From positions 9,425,001-9,489,000 of the forward strand of contig NZ_CP030050.1 of NCBI RefSeq assembly GCF_015291705.1: DNA of 64,000 bases, given 5' to 3'. The notes under the pieces were generated by a model. That model did not search any database. It was not told where the DNA came from and saw nothing but the letters and a program-made list of their open reading frames with translations. This DNA is from Bradyrhizobium arachidis (GTDB lineage Bacteria > Pseudomonadota > Alphaproteobacteria > Rhizobiales > Xanthobacteraceae). Shown piece by piece: positions 19,438-27,412 of this stretch (the first letter of the stretch is position 1; each line of letters opens with the position of its first letter). Made by a program: the position numbers and the translations under genes.

Positions 19438-20865
19438 ATGACCAATCCTGCCACAACCTCCCTGCTCGACCGCGCCAATCTCGATCGCGACCAGGTTCGC
19501 AACGAGGTCGCGCGCGGGCTTGCCGGCGCCGACGACGGCGAATTGTTCCTGGAATACAGCCAGACCGAAGCGCTGATGTTCGACAATGGGCGGCTGAAGC
19601 AGGCGACCTACGACACCTCGCAAGGTTTTGGCCTGCGCGCCGTCAAGGACGACGCGGTCGGCTACGCGCATTCCTCCGACGTGTCGCTGCCGGCGCTGAT
19701 TCGCGCCGCGGACGCGGTCGCGGCGGTGCGCGGCGGCTATTCCGGCAGCTTCGCCGCCCCGCCGGCGCATACCAACGTGCGGCTCTATAGTGACGACAAT
19801 CCGCTGGATGCGCCGGGCTTCGAGACCAAGGTCAAGCTGCTCGCCGAGATCGACGCATATCTGCGCGACAAGGATCCGCGCGTGCGGCAGGTCAGCGTCA
19901 GCCTGGGCGCGACCTGGCAGGTTGTCGAGATCCTGCGGCCCGACGGCGAGAGCTATCGCGACATCCGCCCGCTGGTGCGCGTCAACATCTCCGTCGTCGC
20001 CGGCCAGGGCGACCGCCAGGAGAGCGGCAGCAAGGGTTATGGCGGCCGCGCCGGCTATGCCGAATTCATCGAGAGCAGGAATTGGCGCGAGGCCGCCGAC
20101 GGCGCGCTGCGCGAGGCCCTGGTCAATCTGGAATCGATCCCCGCCCCTGCCGGCGAGATGGACGTCGTGCTTGGCGCCGGCTGGCCCGGCGTGATGCTGC
20201 ATGAAGCGGTCGGCCACGGCCTCGAAGGCGACTTCAACCGCAAGAAGACCTCGGCGTTTGCCGGCCTGATGGGCCAGCAGGTCGCCGCCAAGGGCGTCAC
20301 CGTCGTCGACGACGGCACCATCGCCTCGCGGCGCGGCTCGCTGTCGATCGACGACGAGGGCACGCCGACCAACCGCACCGTGCTGATCGAGGACGGCATC
20401 CTGGTCGGCTACATGCAGGACCGCCAGAACGCGCGGCTGATGAACATGAAGCCGACCGGCAACGGCCGCCGTCAGGGCTATGCCCATGTGCCGATGCCGC
20501 GCATGACCAACACCTACATGCTCGCGGGCGACCGCGACCCGGCCGAAATCCTCGCCTCCGTGAAGAACGGCGTATTCGCCGCGAATTTCGGCGGCGGACA
20601 GGTCGACATCACCTCGGGCAAATACGTGTTCCAGTGCACCGAGGCCTACAAGATCGAAAACGGCAAGATCGGCGCGCCGCTGAAGGGCGCCATGCTGATC
20701 GGAAACGGGCCGACGGACCTGCATCGCATCCGCATGATCGGTAACGATCTCGCGCTCGATACCGGCATCGGCACCTGCGGCAAGAACGGTCAGGGCGTGC
20801 CTGTCGGCGTCGGCCAGCCGTCACTTCTGATGGAACGCATTACGGTAGGTGGAACAGGCGCATGA
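19438..20865 (+). CDS. tldD: TldD-type metalloprotease
   Basis: This 475-residue protein is TldD, which with PmbA/TldE forms a heteromeric metalloprotease that degrades unfolded peptides and matures some microcins and modified peptides. The zinc site lies in MLHEAVGHGLEGD (HExxxH), with further conserved blocks GSLSIDDEGTPTNRTVLIE and FGGGQVDITSGKYVF. ATG 19438 gives MTNPATTS; ATG 19426 would add four residues. The partner gene is not in this window. The stop overlaps the lepB start by four bases. Confidence 0.95.
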   Translation: MTNPATTSLLDRANLDRDQVRNEVARGLAGADDGELFLEYSQTEALMFDNGRLKQATYDTSQGFGLRAVKDDAVGYAHSSDVSLPALIRAADAVAAVRGGYSGSFAAPPAHTNVRLYSDDNPLDAPGFETKVKLLAEIDAYLRDKDPRVRQVSVSLGATWQVVEILRPDGESYRDIRPLVRVNISVVAGQGDRQESGSKGYGGRAGYAEFIESRNWREAADGALREALVNLESIPAPAGEMDVVLGAGWPGVMLHEAVGHGLEGDFNRKKTSAFAGLMGQQVAAKGVTVVDDGTIASRRGSLSIDDEGTPTNRTVLIEDGILVGYMQDRQNARLMNMKPTGNGRRQGYAHVPMPRMTNTYMLAGDRDPAEILASVKNGVFAANFGGGQVDITSGKYVFQCTEAYKIENGKIGAPLKGAMLIGNGPTDLHRIRMIGNDLALDTGIGTCGKNGQGVPVGVGQPSLLMERITVGGTGA

Positions 20866-21638
20866 GTGTCGAGAAGGTAACCGTCCCCGCCAAGCGGCGG
20901 ACCAGCGGCTGGGGCGGCCAGCTGATGCAGCTCGCCGGCATCGTTGCCGCCGTGTTCATCGCCAAGGGCGCGCTCGCCGAGCCGTTCTATGTGCCGTCGG
21001 GCTCGATGGAGCCGACGCTGCTGATCGGCGACGCCCTGCTCGCCTCGAAATTCCCCTACGGCTACGGCACCTCCTCGCTGCCGATCCAGATCAACCTGCC
21101 CGAGAGCGGCCGCGTGTTCGCGGAGACGCCGAAGCAGGGCGACGTCGTCGTGTTCCGCTGGCCCGGCGATCGCTCGCAGGCCTGGGTCAAGCGCGTCGTC
21201 GGTCTGCCCGGCGATCGCATCCAGATGCGGCAGGGCCAGCTCTTCATCAACGATCGGCCCGCCGAGCTGAAGCCGGATGGCATCGGCCAGGCCGAGGACG
21301 ACAATGGCGGCAGCGAGCCCGCCTACCGCTACGTCGAGACGCTGCCGAACGGCGTCTCGCATCTGATCTTCAAGATGCGCGACAACGGTCCGCTCGACAA
21401 CACGCCCGAGGTGACGGTGCCGCCCGGCCATCTGTTCGTGCTCGGCGACAACCGCGACAATTCCGCCGACAGCCGCGTGCCGCTGCGTTCCGGCGGCGTC
21501 GGCATGCTTCCGATCGACAACCTGGTCGGACGCGCGGATGCCGTGCTCGGCTCCTGGGATCTCGGCATGCGCGGCCAGCCGGTGTGGACCTGGCTCTCCG
21601 GCTTCCGGCTCGCGCGGTTCTTCACCGCCGTGCACTGA
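20862..21638 (+). CDS. lepB: Signal peptidase I
   Basis: This 258-residue enzyme cleaves Sec and Tat signal peptides at the outer face of the inner membrane. A single N-terminal helix (about 23-38) is followed by catalytic Ser48 in YVPSGSMEPTL, general base Lys110 in AWVKRVVGLPGDRI and the conserved GDNRDNSADSR box. Rhizobia often have several copies of lepB/sip; this one is coupled to tldD (ATGA overlap). Confidence 0.96.
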   Translation: MSVEKVTVPAKRRTSGWGGQLMQLAGIVAAVFIAKGALAEPFYVPSGSMEPTLLIGDALLASKFPYGYGTSSLPIQINLPESGRVFAETPKQGDVVVFRWPGDRSQAWVKRVVGLPGDRIQMRQGQLFINDRPAELKPDGIGQAEDDNGGSEPAYRYVETLPNGVSHLIFKMRDNGPLDNTPEVTVPPGHLFVLGDNRDNSADSRVPLRSGGVGMLPIDNLVGRADAVLGSWDLGMRGQPVWTWLSGFRLARFFTAVH

Positions 21639-21648
21639 GCTGATCCTC

Positions 21649-21996
21649 ATGACCTTCGACGACGTCAGAAAATTCGCGCTGACGTGGCCGGAGGTCGAGG
21701 ACGGCATCTCCTACGGCACGCCGGCGCTGAAAGTACGCAAGAAGCTGCTGGCGCGCCTGATAGAAGACGGCGACAGCCTGGTGATGCCGGATGTGCCGAT
21801 CGACGAGCGCGCCATGCTGGTCGAGAGCCAGCCAAAAATCTTCTATTTCACCGATCACTACGCCGACTATCCGATCGTGCTGATCCGTCTGTCGAAGGCG
21901 AAGCGCGCGATCGTCGAACCGTTCCTGCGGCGGCGCTGGCGCGCGCTGGCCTCGAAGACGGCGCGCGCCCAATATGACGCGCGCGAGGACGTATGA
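21649..21996 (+). CDS. MmcQ/YjbR (DUF419) family protein
   Basis: This 115-residue protein starts at ATG 21649, ten bases after lepB. It matches the MmcQ/YjbR family, with the opening helix TFDDVRKFALTWPEVEDG and the strand block GTPALKVRKKLLARL. YjbR proteins have a CyaY-like fold and are suspected DNA-binding or nucleotide-related proteins; function is not established. The stop overlaps the next start (ATGA), indicating a two-gene unit. Confidence 0.85.
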   Translation: MTFDDVRKFALTWPEVEDGISYGTPALKVRKKLLARLIEDGDSLVMPDVPIDERAMLVESQPKIFYFTDHYADYPIVLIRLSKAKRAIVEPFLRRRWRALASKTARAQYDAREDV

Positions 21997-22571
21997 GCCA
22001 CGCGATGGACGAGGCGCGCTTTCTCGCGCTGGCGCTGAAAAATCCGGTCAATGCCGCGATCGTCGATGAACTCCATCGTCTCGCGCTGCCGGATGCGTGG
22101 CTGGTTGCGGGGTGCCTCGCGCAGACCGTGTGGAACGTGCTGACAAAGCGCGCGATCGATCACGGCATCTCCGATTATGACGTCTTCTATTTCGACCCAG
22201 ACACCTCGTGGGACACTGAGGATGCCGTGATCCGAAAGCTGCATGCGCGGCTCGGGCACCTCGGCGCCAAGATCGAGATCCGCAACCAGGCGCGCGTGCA
22301 CTTGTGGTATCCCGCCAAGCACGGCCTGCCTTATCCGCCGTTGACGTGTTCCACTGACGGCATCGACCGCTTCCTGACGCAGAACACGCAAGTCGGTGTC
22401 AGGCGCGCGGGCGATGGCCATGAGGTCTACGCGCCGCATGGCTTCGACGACATCGCAGGGCTGATCGCGCGACCCAATCGTGCGCTGAATTTTTCCGCCG
22501 CGAACTACGCCGCGAAGGCGGAGCGATGGAAGAGGCTGTGGCCGGAGATGACGGTGATTGCCGCGGAGTGA
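21993..22571 (+). CDS. Nucleotidyltransferase family protein (DUF925-like)
   Basis: This 192-residue protein fits the PF06042-type nucleotidyltransferase-like family: LPDAWLVAGCLAQTVWN supplies the glycine motif and ISDYDVFYFDPDTSW the DxD-like acidic pair. KIEIRNQARVHLWYP and the C-terminal NYAAKAERWKRLWPEM are also typical. The substrate is unknown. It is translationally coupled to the upstream YjbR-like gene. Confidence 0.85.
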   Translation: MSHAMDEARFLALALKNPVNAAIVDELHRLALPDAWLVAGCLAQTVWNVLTKRAIDHGISDYDVFYFDPDTSWDTEDAVIRKLHARLGHLGAKIEIRNQARVHLWYPAKHGLPYPPLTCSTDGIDRFLTQNTQVGVRRAGDGHEVYAPHGFDDIAGLIARPNRALNFSAANYAAKAERWKRLWPEMTVIAAE

Positions 22572-22576
22572 GATCT

Positions 22577-22668
22577 CGTAGGGTGGGCAAAGCGAAGCGT
22601 GCCCACGACTTCTTCGCGATTACAGAGAGATGATGGGCACGGCGCTTCGCGCCTTTGCCCACCCTACG
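22577..22668. repeat. Palindromic intergenic repeat, family A, copy 2
   Basis: Starts CGTAGGGTGGGCAAAGCG and ends with the complementary arm GCCTTTGCCCACCCTACG; GCGAAGCGTGCCCA and TGGGCACGGCGCTTCGC extend the stem. The centre is unlike the other two copies. It directly follows the nucleotidyltransferase gene and may act as a processing or termination structure. Confidence 0.9.
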
Positions 22669-22703
22669 GCACTAACCCACCCTGCGGGACTACGGCACCT
22701 TCC

Positions 22704-23252
22704 CTACCGCACCACGCCCGAGGTGAACCCGGCCTTCCTGCGCGGCGGCTTGATTTCCTTTTTCAGGAAGCAGCGCGCCTCGCGCCCGGTGTAGCCAGGG
22801 CGGGCATAGGTGAAGGCGCGACATTTGTTGTCGGCGATGCAGGCCGCCTTGCAGGCCTCCTCGCCCTCGCCCTCCTTGAGCTCGAAATTGCGCAGATCGC
22901 CGCCGGGGCGGTCGATCGACGTCTCCACGCCTTCGACCCGCGGTTCGATCACGCCGGCACCGCGCACACCGGAGATGCAGCAATTGCCCGGCACGCGCGG
23001 CGGCACGACGTTCTTGAGCCAGCACACGGCCGAGCCGCCTTCGACGTCGGGATAGCTGAAGCTCCAGGACCGACAGCGGCGGTCGCGTTCGCAGAGCAGC
23101 GCGCAATCCTCGGGATCGCCCGAGGTGACCGGCGTGCTGAAATAGTCGCCGCCGGGCCGATCGAACGCCGTCTGGGCGCGCGCGGGCCAGCTCGCAAATG
23201 CGAGCGAAAGCAACGCGACGCAGGCCGCGACGCTTGCCAAGACCTTCGCCAT
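22704..23252 (-). CDS. Exported PAN/Apple-domain protein
   Basis: This 182-residue protein starts at ATG 23252 with AGGG six bases upstream; ATG 23282 would add ten residues before the signal peptide. The signal peptide is AACVALLSLAFASWPARAQ. Two PAN-type repeats follow, each opening with a DRPGGD motif (FDRPGGDYFSTPV and IDRPGGDLRNFEL) and carrying spaced cysteines (CALLCERDRRCRSWSF and CKAACIADNKCRAFTY). PAN domains bind proteins or carbohydrates; no enzymatic role is implied. The gene stands alone, convergent with family A repeat copy 2. Confidence 0.88.
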   Translation of the reverse strand: MAKVLASVAACVALLSLAFASWPARAQTAFDRPGGDYFSTPVTSGDPEDCALLCERDRRCRSWSFSYPDVEGGSAVCWLKNVVPPRVPGNCCISGVRGAGVIEPRVEGVETSIDRPGGDLRNFELKEGEGEEACKAACIADNKCRAFTYARPGYTGREARCFLKKEIKPPRRKAGFTSGVVR

Positions 23253-23395
23253 GACGGCCCTGGTCGGGCGGCCCTTCCCCATCAGAACAGCTTTCGAGTT
23301 ATTGACGACGCTCAGGTTTTTTCAGCCGGTCATTTGATCGCCGCAAACCTGTATGGGCGATGAACGGCTCAACTCCTGGGCGTTGGCCTATGTGT

Positions 23396-24766
23396 CTAGA
23401 AAGCGTATTCCGCGTAGGCCGGTTCCACCGAGCCGTTCCAGGGACCGTTGAACTTCTCGAGCATCTCCTCGGCCGGGGTGCGGCCGGAATCGATGATGCG
23501 ATCGAGCGGCTCCAGATGCCGCGTCTCGTCGCGGCCGAGCTGGTCGATCCGGCCGCGCCGGCGCAGGCCGGCATGTGCCAGAACGAGGCATTCCTTGGCG
23601 ATCTCGAACAGATAACGGTCCTTGATCCGCGCCTTGAAGCCGAAGCGCGGCACGTCGTCGCGCAAGGCCTGACGCTCGTGTGCGCTCCAGTGCTTGACGA
23701 TCTCCCAGGCCGCATCGAGCGAGACGTCGTCATAGAGCAGCCCGACCCAGAACGCCGGCAACGCCGGCAGGCGGCCCCACGGACCACCGTCGGAGCCGCG
23801 CATCTCGAGATAGCGCTTCAGCCTCACTTCCGGGAAGATCGTCGAGAGATGGTTGGCCCAGTCCGACAGGGTCGGACGCTCGCCGGGAAGATTGTTGTTG
23901 CGGCCGTCGAAGAAGGCGCGGAACGAGGAGCCCGAGACGTCGATATACTCCTCGCCGCGCTTGACGAAATACATGGGCACGTCGAGCGCGTAATCGACAT
24001 AGCGCTCGAAACCCATGCCGTCCTCGAACGCCCACGGCATCATCCCTGAGCGCGCATTGTCGGTATCGCGCCAGATCTCGGAGCGGAACGAGAGGAAGCC
24101 GTTCGGCTTGCCCTCCGTGAACGGCGAATTGGCGAACAGAGCGGTCGCGACCGGCTGGAGCGCGAGCGAGACGCGCAGCTTCTTGACCATGTCGGCTTCG
24201 GAGGAGAAGTCGAGATTGGTCTGCACGGTGCAGGTCCGGTACATCATGTCGAGGCCGTACTGGCCGACCTTCGGCATGTAGTTGGTCATGATCTTGTAGC
24301 GTCCCTTCGGCATCACCGGGATATCGGCGCGCGACCAGGACGGCGTCATGCCGAGGCCGAGGAAACCGATGCCAAGCGGAGCCGCGATCTCGCGCACCTG
24401 CGCCAGATGCGCCATCAGCTCGCTCTGGGTCTGATGCACGTTCTCGACCGGCGCGCCGGAGAGCTCGAACTGTCCGCCGGGCTCGAGCGAGATCGCGCCG
24501 CCGCCGGTGACGTCGTAGAGGCCGATGATGTTGCCCTTCTCCATGATCGGCTCCCAGCCAAGCAGGAGCTTCATGCCTTCGAGCAGCGCGCCGATGCCGC
24601 GCGGGCCTTCGTAAGGCACCGGACGGTGGCCTTCGAGCGTGAACGGCGTCTTCTCGTGCTCGGTACCCATGCGGAATTCGGACGGGTCCTTGCAGCCGGC
24701 CTCGAACCACGCGACGAGCTCGTCGCGCGATTGCAGCGGCGTCATATCGATCTGGTCTCGCGCCAT
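23396..24766 (-). CDS. gshA: Glutamate-cysteine ligase
   Basis: This 456-residue enzyme makes gamma-glutamylcysteine, the first step of glutathione synthesis. It is the plant-like GCS2 class used by alphaproteobacteria: FRMGTEHEKTPFTL near the start, ISLEPGGQFELSGAP in the core, and TCTVQTNLDFSSE and WRDTDNARSGMMPW later. The length is normal for this class. It lies upstream in the same direction as nothing else close, and neighbours marR and a glutathione S-transferase gene, giving a glutathione theme to 23.4-26.1 kb. Confidence 0.94.
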   Translation of the reverse strand: MARDQIDMTPLQSRDELVAWFEAGCKDPSEFRMGTEHEKTPFTLEGHRPVPYEGPRGIGALLEGMKLLLGWEPIMEKGNIIGLYDVTGGGAISLEPGGQFELSGAPVENVHQTQSELMAHLAQVREIAAPLGIGFLGLGMTPSWSRADIPVMPKGRYKIMTNYMPKVGQYGLDMMYRTCTVQTNLDFSSEADMVKKLRVSLALQPVATALFANSPFTEGKPNGFLSFRSEIWRDTDNARSGMMPWAFEDGMGFERYVDYALDVPMYFVKRGEEYIDVSGSSFRAFFDGRNNNLPGERPTLSDWANHLSTIFPEVRLKRYLEMRGSDGGPWGRLPALPAFWVGLLYDDVSLDAAWEIVKHWSAHERQALRDDVPRFGFKARIKDRYLFEIAKECLVLAHAGLRRRGRIDQLGRDETRHLEPLDRIIDSGRTPAEEMLEKFNGPWNGSVEPAYAEYAF

Positions 24767-24864
24767 ATCAAACTCTAATCAAAAGCGCTTCGACCGAATG
24801 CGCGCGGGTGACGGGATGGTCCGCGAACCCACCGGGCGCGCGGACGTGCTGGTTTGCCGCGCGA

Positions 24865-25362
24865 TCATCGCGTCGGCGAAGTTTCGTTGACGTTGGCGAC
24901 GGGCGGCAGCTTCATCTCGCCGCACGAGCAGCCCAGGCGGTCGAGCAGACCGCTGAGCTTGACGGCGTCGGCATCTGACAGTTTCGAGCCGACATACTTC
25001 TCGATCGCGGCCGAATAGGCGCCCCACATCCGCTTCTGCAGTTCGCGGCCGGCTTCCGTGATCTCGACGAACTGGCCGCGCTTGTCGATCTTGCATTCGC
25101 GCCGGGAGGCAAGGCCCTCATCGACCAGGCGGTCGATCAGGCGCGAGGTGGAGTATTGCGGGATCAGCATCTGCCGCTCGAGTTCCACCGGCCGCAGCTC
25201 TCCGCTCGGCGCGCGCGACAATTCGAGCAGCGCGTCGTACCATGCCAGCGGCGGGAACCCCGCCTTCTTCAGGTCCTGCTCGACGCAATCGAGCACGCGG
25301 CTCTGCACCCGCATCAGGCGGATCCAGGCGGAAGTTGCCTCGGTCGATGGTTTGCGTTTCAT
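24865..25362 (-). CDS. MarR family transcriptional regulator
   Basis: This 165-residue regulator starts at ATG 25362; a TTG at 25374 would add four residues. The winged helix spans about 40-105 (ELRPVELERQMLIPQYSTSRLIDRLVDEGL, then RRECKIDKRGQFVEITEAG). The C-terminus carries an unusual CxC pair, Cys145 and Cys147 (LGCSCGEMKLPP), plus Cys26 and Cys90. It diverges from the GST gene with two matching palindromes in between, so it most likely represses that gene and itself. A thiol- or electrophile-responsive mode is an inference. Confidence 0.9.
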   Translation of the reverse strand: MKRKPSTEATSAWIRLMRVQSRVLDCVEQDLKKAGFPPLAWYDALLELSRAPSGELRPVELERQMLIPQYSTSRLIDRLVDEGLASRRECKIDKRGQFVEITEAGRELQKRMWGAYSAAIEKYVGSKLSDADAVKLSGLLDRLGCSCGEMKLPPVANVNETSPTR

Positions 25363-25402
25363 GGTCCCGCTCAAGCTCGTCGTCCGTGTCTTACTCTATT
25401 CT

Positions 25403-25414
25403 ATGCAGCTGCAT
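25403..25414. promoter_or_regulatory. Candidate MarR operator 1
   Basis: ATGCAGCTGCAT is a perfect 12-base palindrome in the marR/gst divergent region. It overlaps a TAGAAT that could be the -10 of marR on the minus strand (25398-25403). A near-copy lies 28 bases to the right. Confidence 0.55.
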
Positions 25415-25419
25415 CAATC

Positions 25420-25447
25420 TTGACTATTTCATGCAGGCGCATGTAGT
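25420..25447 (+). promoter_or_regulatory. Putative gst promoter with candidate MarR operator 2
   Basis: TTGACT (25420-25425) and TGTAGT (25442-25447) are 16 bases apart. Between them lies ATGCAGGCGCAT (25431-25442), differing from operator 1 only in the two central bases. A regulator bound there would block RNA polymerase. The GST start follows 42 bases after the -10. Confidence 0.5.
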
Positions 25448-25488
25448 CGTTCTTTCGCCCTAGCCAAGCAGCAAGAGGAGGAAATTCC

Positions 25489-26103
25489 ATGAAACTGTAC
25501 TATTCGCCCGGCGCCTGCTCCCTGTCCCCCCACATCGCGCTCCTGGAAGCCGGCCTGCCTTACGAGCTGGTCAAGGTCGATATCCGGGCCAAGAAGCTCG
25601 AAAACGGTGAGGATTATCTGAAGCTGAACCCCAAGGGCCAGGTCCCCGCACTGGGCCTCGACAGCGGTGAGATCGTGACCGAAGGCCCGGTGATTGTCCA
25701 GATGATCGCCGATCGGGCCTCAGCGAAGACGCTGGCGCCGGCCCATGGCAGTTCCGAGCGCTACAAGCTGCTCGAGTGGCTGAACTTCCTCACCTCGGAG
25801 GTCCACAAGAGCTTCGGTCCGCTGTTCGCGCCGGCGCTGAACGACGAGGCCAAGGCCTTCTTCAAGGATCGCGTCATCGGCAAGCTGAAATACATCGACA
25901 GCCAGCTCGCCGGCCGCGACTACCTCATGGGCCAGCAGTTCACGGTCGCCGACGGCTATCTCTTCACGATGCTGACCTGGGGCGACCGGATGAAGTTCGA
26001 TCTCTCGGCGATGCCGAACCTTGCGGCCTACAAGGCCCGCGTCGCGGCGCGGCCGAAAGTGCAGGAAGCGCTGACGAAGGAAGGGCTGGCGCAGGCGAAG
26101 TAA
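25489..26103 (+). CDS. Glutathione S-transferase (beta-class-like)
   Basis: This 204-residue protein has the thioredoxin-like N-domain with the beta-class SPGACSLSPHIALLEAGLPY motif (Cys10 in the active site) and the cis-proline/glutathione segment KGQVPALGLDSGEIVTEGPVI. The helical C-domain contains GRDYLMGQQFTVADGYLF. It conjugates or reduces substrates with glutathione in the cytoplasm. A strong AGGAGG ribosome-binding site precedes ATG 25489. It is likely controlled by the divergent MarR protein. Confidence 0.95.
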   Translation: MKLYYSPGACSLSPHIALLEAGLPYELVKVDIRAKKLENGEDYLKLNPKGQVPALGLDSGEIVTEGPVIVQMIADRASAKTLAPAHGSSERYKLLEWLNFLTSEVHKSFGPLFAPALNDEAKAFFKDRVIGKLKYIDSQLAGRDYLMGQQFTVADGYLFTMLTWGDRMKFDLSAMPNLAAYKARVAARPKVQEALTKEGLAQAK

Positions 26104-26125
26104 GGACGGATCACCACTGCAACGA

Positions 26126-26155
26126 CGAAGAGCCGGACGATGATCCGGCTCTTCG
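26126..26155 (+). terminator. Hairpin after the glutathione S-transferase gene
   Basis: A 12-base perfect stem (CGAAGAGCCGGA, 26126-26137, and its complement 26144-26155) with a six-base loop lies 22 bases after the stop. No T-run follows, so termination efficiency is uncertain. Confidence 0.6.
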
Positions 26156-26328
26156 CTTGCGGAACCGGCGGTTCGTGACGCCGCACCATCAATTTTTATG
26201 AGGATTGTCGGGGTTAACAATAACTCCGCCTTGTTTGCTCCACGAACGTCACCATCCTTGTGAGAGCAATACAGTTGGCTCAACCTCAGCTAGGGACGCG
26301 ATGCGGACCGCTGAACTGGGAAGCTGTC

Positions 26329-26637
26329 GTGACGATCGTATTTTGTCTATTGCTCGCGAGTGGAATCACCGGACTGGCGACCGGGCTGTTCTTCCGGGTC
26401 TGGGCGTTGGTGCTCGTCTCGCCGGCCATCGCACTTCTTGCAGCGATCGTTCTGCAGAGCTCGAACTTTGGATTTTGGACGGGCATCCCGGTCGTCGTCG
26501 GCTGCCTGATGGTCGGCCAGCTCGCCTATCTGGCGGGGGCGTTCCACCTGCAAAGAGGGGAACTCTCAATGCAGGACGACGCTGACGGCGAACCAGGCAA
26601 GCACAGCCAACGCCGTATCGGCGACCAGAACGAGTAG
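26329..26637 (+). CDS. Small membrane protein, uncharacterised
   Basis: The chosen start is GTG 26329 with GGGAAG five bases upstream, giving 102 residues; the frame is open back to GTG 26260 but the extra residues are not membrane-like. Three hydrophobic segments are visible (TIVFCLLLASGITGLATGLFF, ALVLVSPAIALLAAIVL, IPVVVGCLMVGQLAYLAGA), then a hydrophilic tail. The protein resembles exopolysaccharide-related small membrane proteins of rhizobia only in general plan. The last 72 bases overlap the opposing gene at 26566-26775. Confidence 0.55.
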   Translation: MTIVFCLLLASGITGLATGLFFRVWALVLVSPAIALLAAIVLQSSNFGFWTGIPVVVGCLMVGQLAYLAGAFHLQRGELSMQDDADGEPGKHSQRRIGDQNE

Positions 26638-26775
26638 GGCCAGGCCCAGCCACGAGGGAACTTTCCTGCGCCGCCGGAGCATCTTGCGGCGCGACCACGG
26701 CCGACCCAGCAGCAACAGCGGAGCGCATCTGACCGCAACGCCGGCTGCGCTATCTTGAAACACCATGGGGCTCAT
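26566..26775 (-). CDS. Possible small membrane protein overlapping a convergent gene
   Basis: This 69-residue frame starts at ATG 26775 with AAGGTG eight bases upstream. It has a basic stretch (RRKMLRRRRKVP) followed by one strong hydrophobic helix at the C-terminus (GLALLVLVADTALAVLAWFAV). A basic-then-hydrophobic layout is plausible for a small membrane protein, but high-GC antisense frames can imitate it. It overlaps the 3' end of the rightward gene by 72 bases. Confidence 0.4.
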   Translation of the reverse strand: MSPMVFQDSAAGVAVRCAPLLLLGRPWSRRKMLRRRRKVPSWLGLALLVLVADTALAVLAWFAVSVVLH

Positions 26776-27014
26776 TGCGGGACACCTTCAATGCTAATCG
26801 TCGCAGTGTGGATTCGTTAGCAAGAGCGGTGCCAGTGCGGAGCGGGCGTGACCGTTGCGGGGATTTGGAGCGGCCCTAGTGTGGCACTGAAACACACGAA
26901 CCGATGTGACAGGCCCCAAGCAAAATGTGGCGGGATCGGTGATCCGGTCTTTTTCATTGTGAACCATTTGGCGGGCAACGTCGTCGAAGGAGCATCTCCA
27001 CGAGACAATGCCCC

Positions 27015-27359
27015 ATGAACATGATCGTCCTGATGACCGCCGCCGGCGCCCCGCTCGCGATGCTCGGCCTGTCGACGCCGGTCGCGCCGGAGCGCAACTG
27101 CATCTTCATGATCCATCCGCAGATCACCCCGGCCGTGTTCGAGAGCAAGGAAGGAAAGATCGTCTTTCCCGACCGGCCGACCGAATATCCGTGCAGCTAC
27201 GCCAAAAAGAAGAGCGGAGTGGACGTCGCGTTCACCAACCAGAATGGCTGGCGCTTCGAGGTGCGTATTGGCCGCGGCGACGAAGGTCGCTGGAAAGCCA
27301 GTCTCGCCGACGATGCGGTCTCGGGCCGCGCGTTCTCGCCATTCGGCGACGGAAAATAA
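27015..27359 (+). CDS. Small protein of unknown function
   Basis: This 114-residue protein starts at ATG 27015, about 20 bases after GAAGGAG. The N-terminus is weakly hydrophobic (MIVLMTAAGAPLAMLGLST) and may be a signal sequence; the rest is a mixed domain with two cysteines (ERNCIFMIHP and YPCSYAKKK) and aromatic residues near the end. I do not recognise it. The 239-base gap before it (26776-27014) shows no gene; a weak hairpin plus TTTTT at about 26933-26954 is the only structure seen. Confidence 0.6.
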   Translation: MNMIVLMTAAGAPLAMLGLSTPVAPERNCIFMIHPQITPAVFESKEGKIVFPDRPTEYPCSYAKKKSGVDVAFTNQNGWRFEVRIGRGDEGRWKASLADDAVSGRAFSPFGDGK

Positions 27360-27396
27360 AAAGGCCGGATCAACGATCCGGCCTTTGTTGTTTCTG
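27356..27396. terminator. Bidirectional terminator between convergent genes
   Basis: A 12-base perfect stem (27360-27371 with 27375-27386) and AAC loop is flanked by A-rich sequence on the left and TTTGTTGTTT on the right, so it can end both the rightward small gene and the leftward fadJ operon. Confidence 0.88.
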
Positions 27397-27412
27397 CGTC
27401 CTCGGAAGACCG

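Noticed and set aside
19348..20724. A minus-strand frame of 458 codons opposite tldD
   Set aside because: It is antisense to a complete TldD with its zinc motif and has a typical shadow composition.
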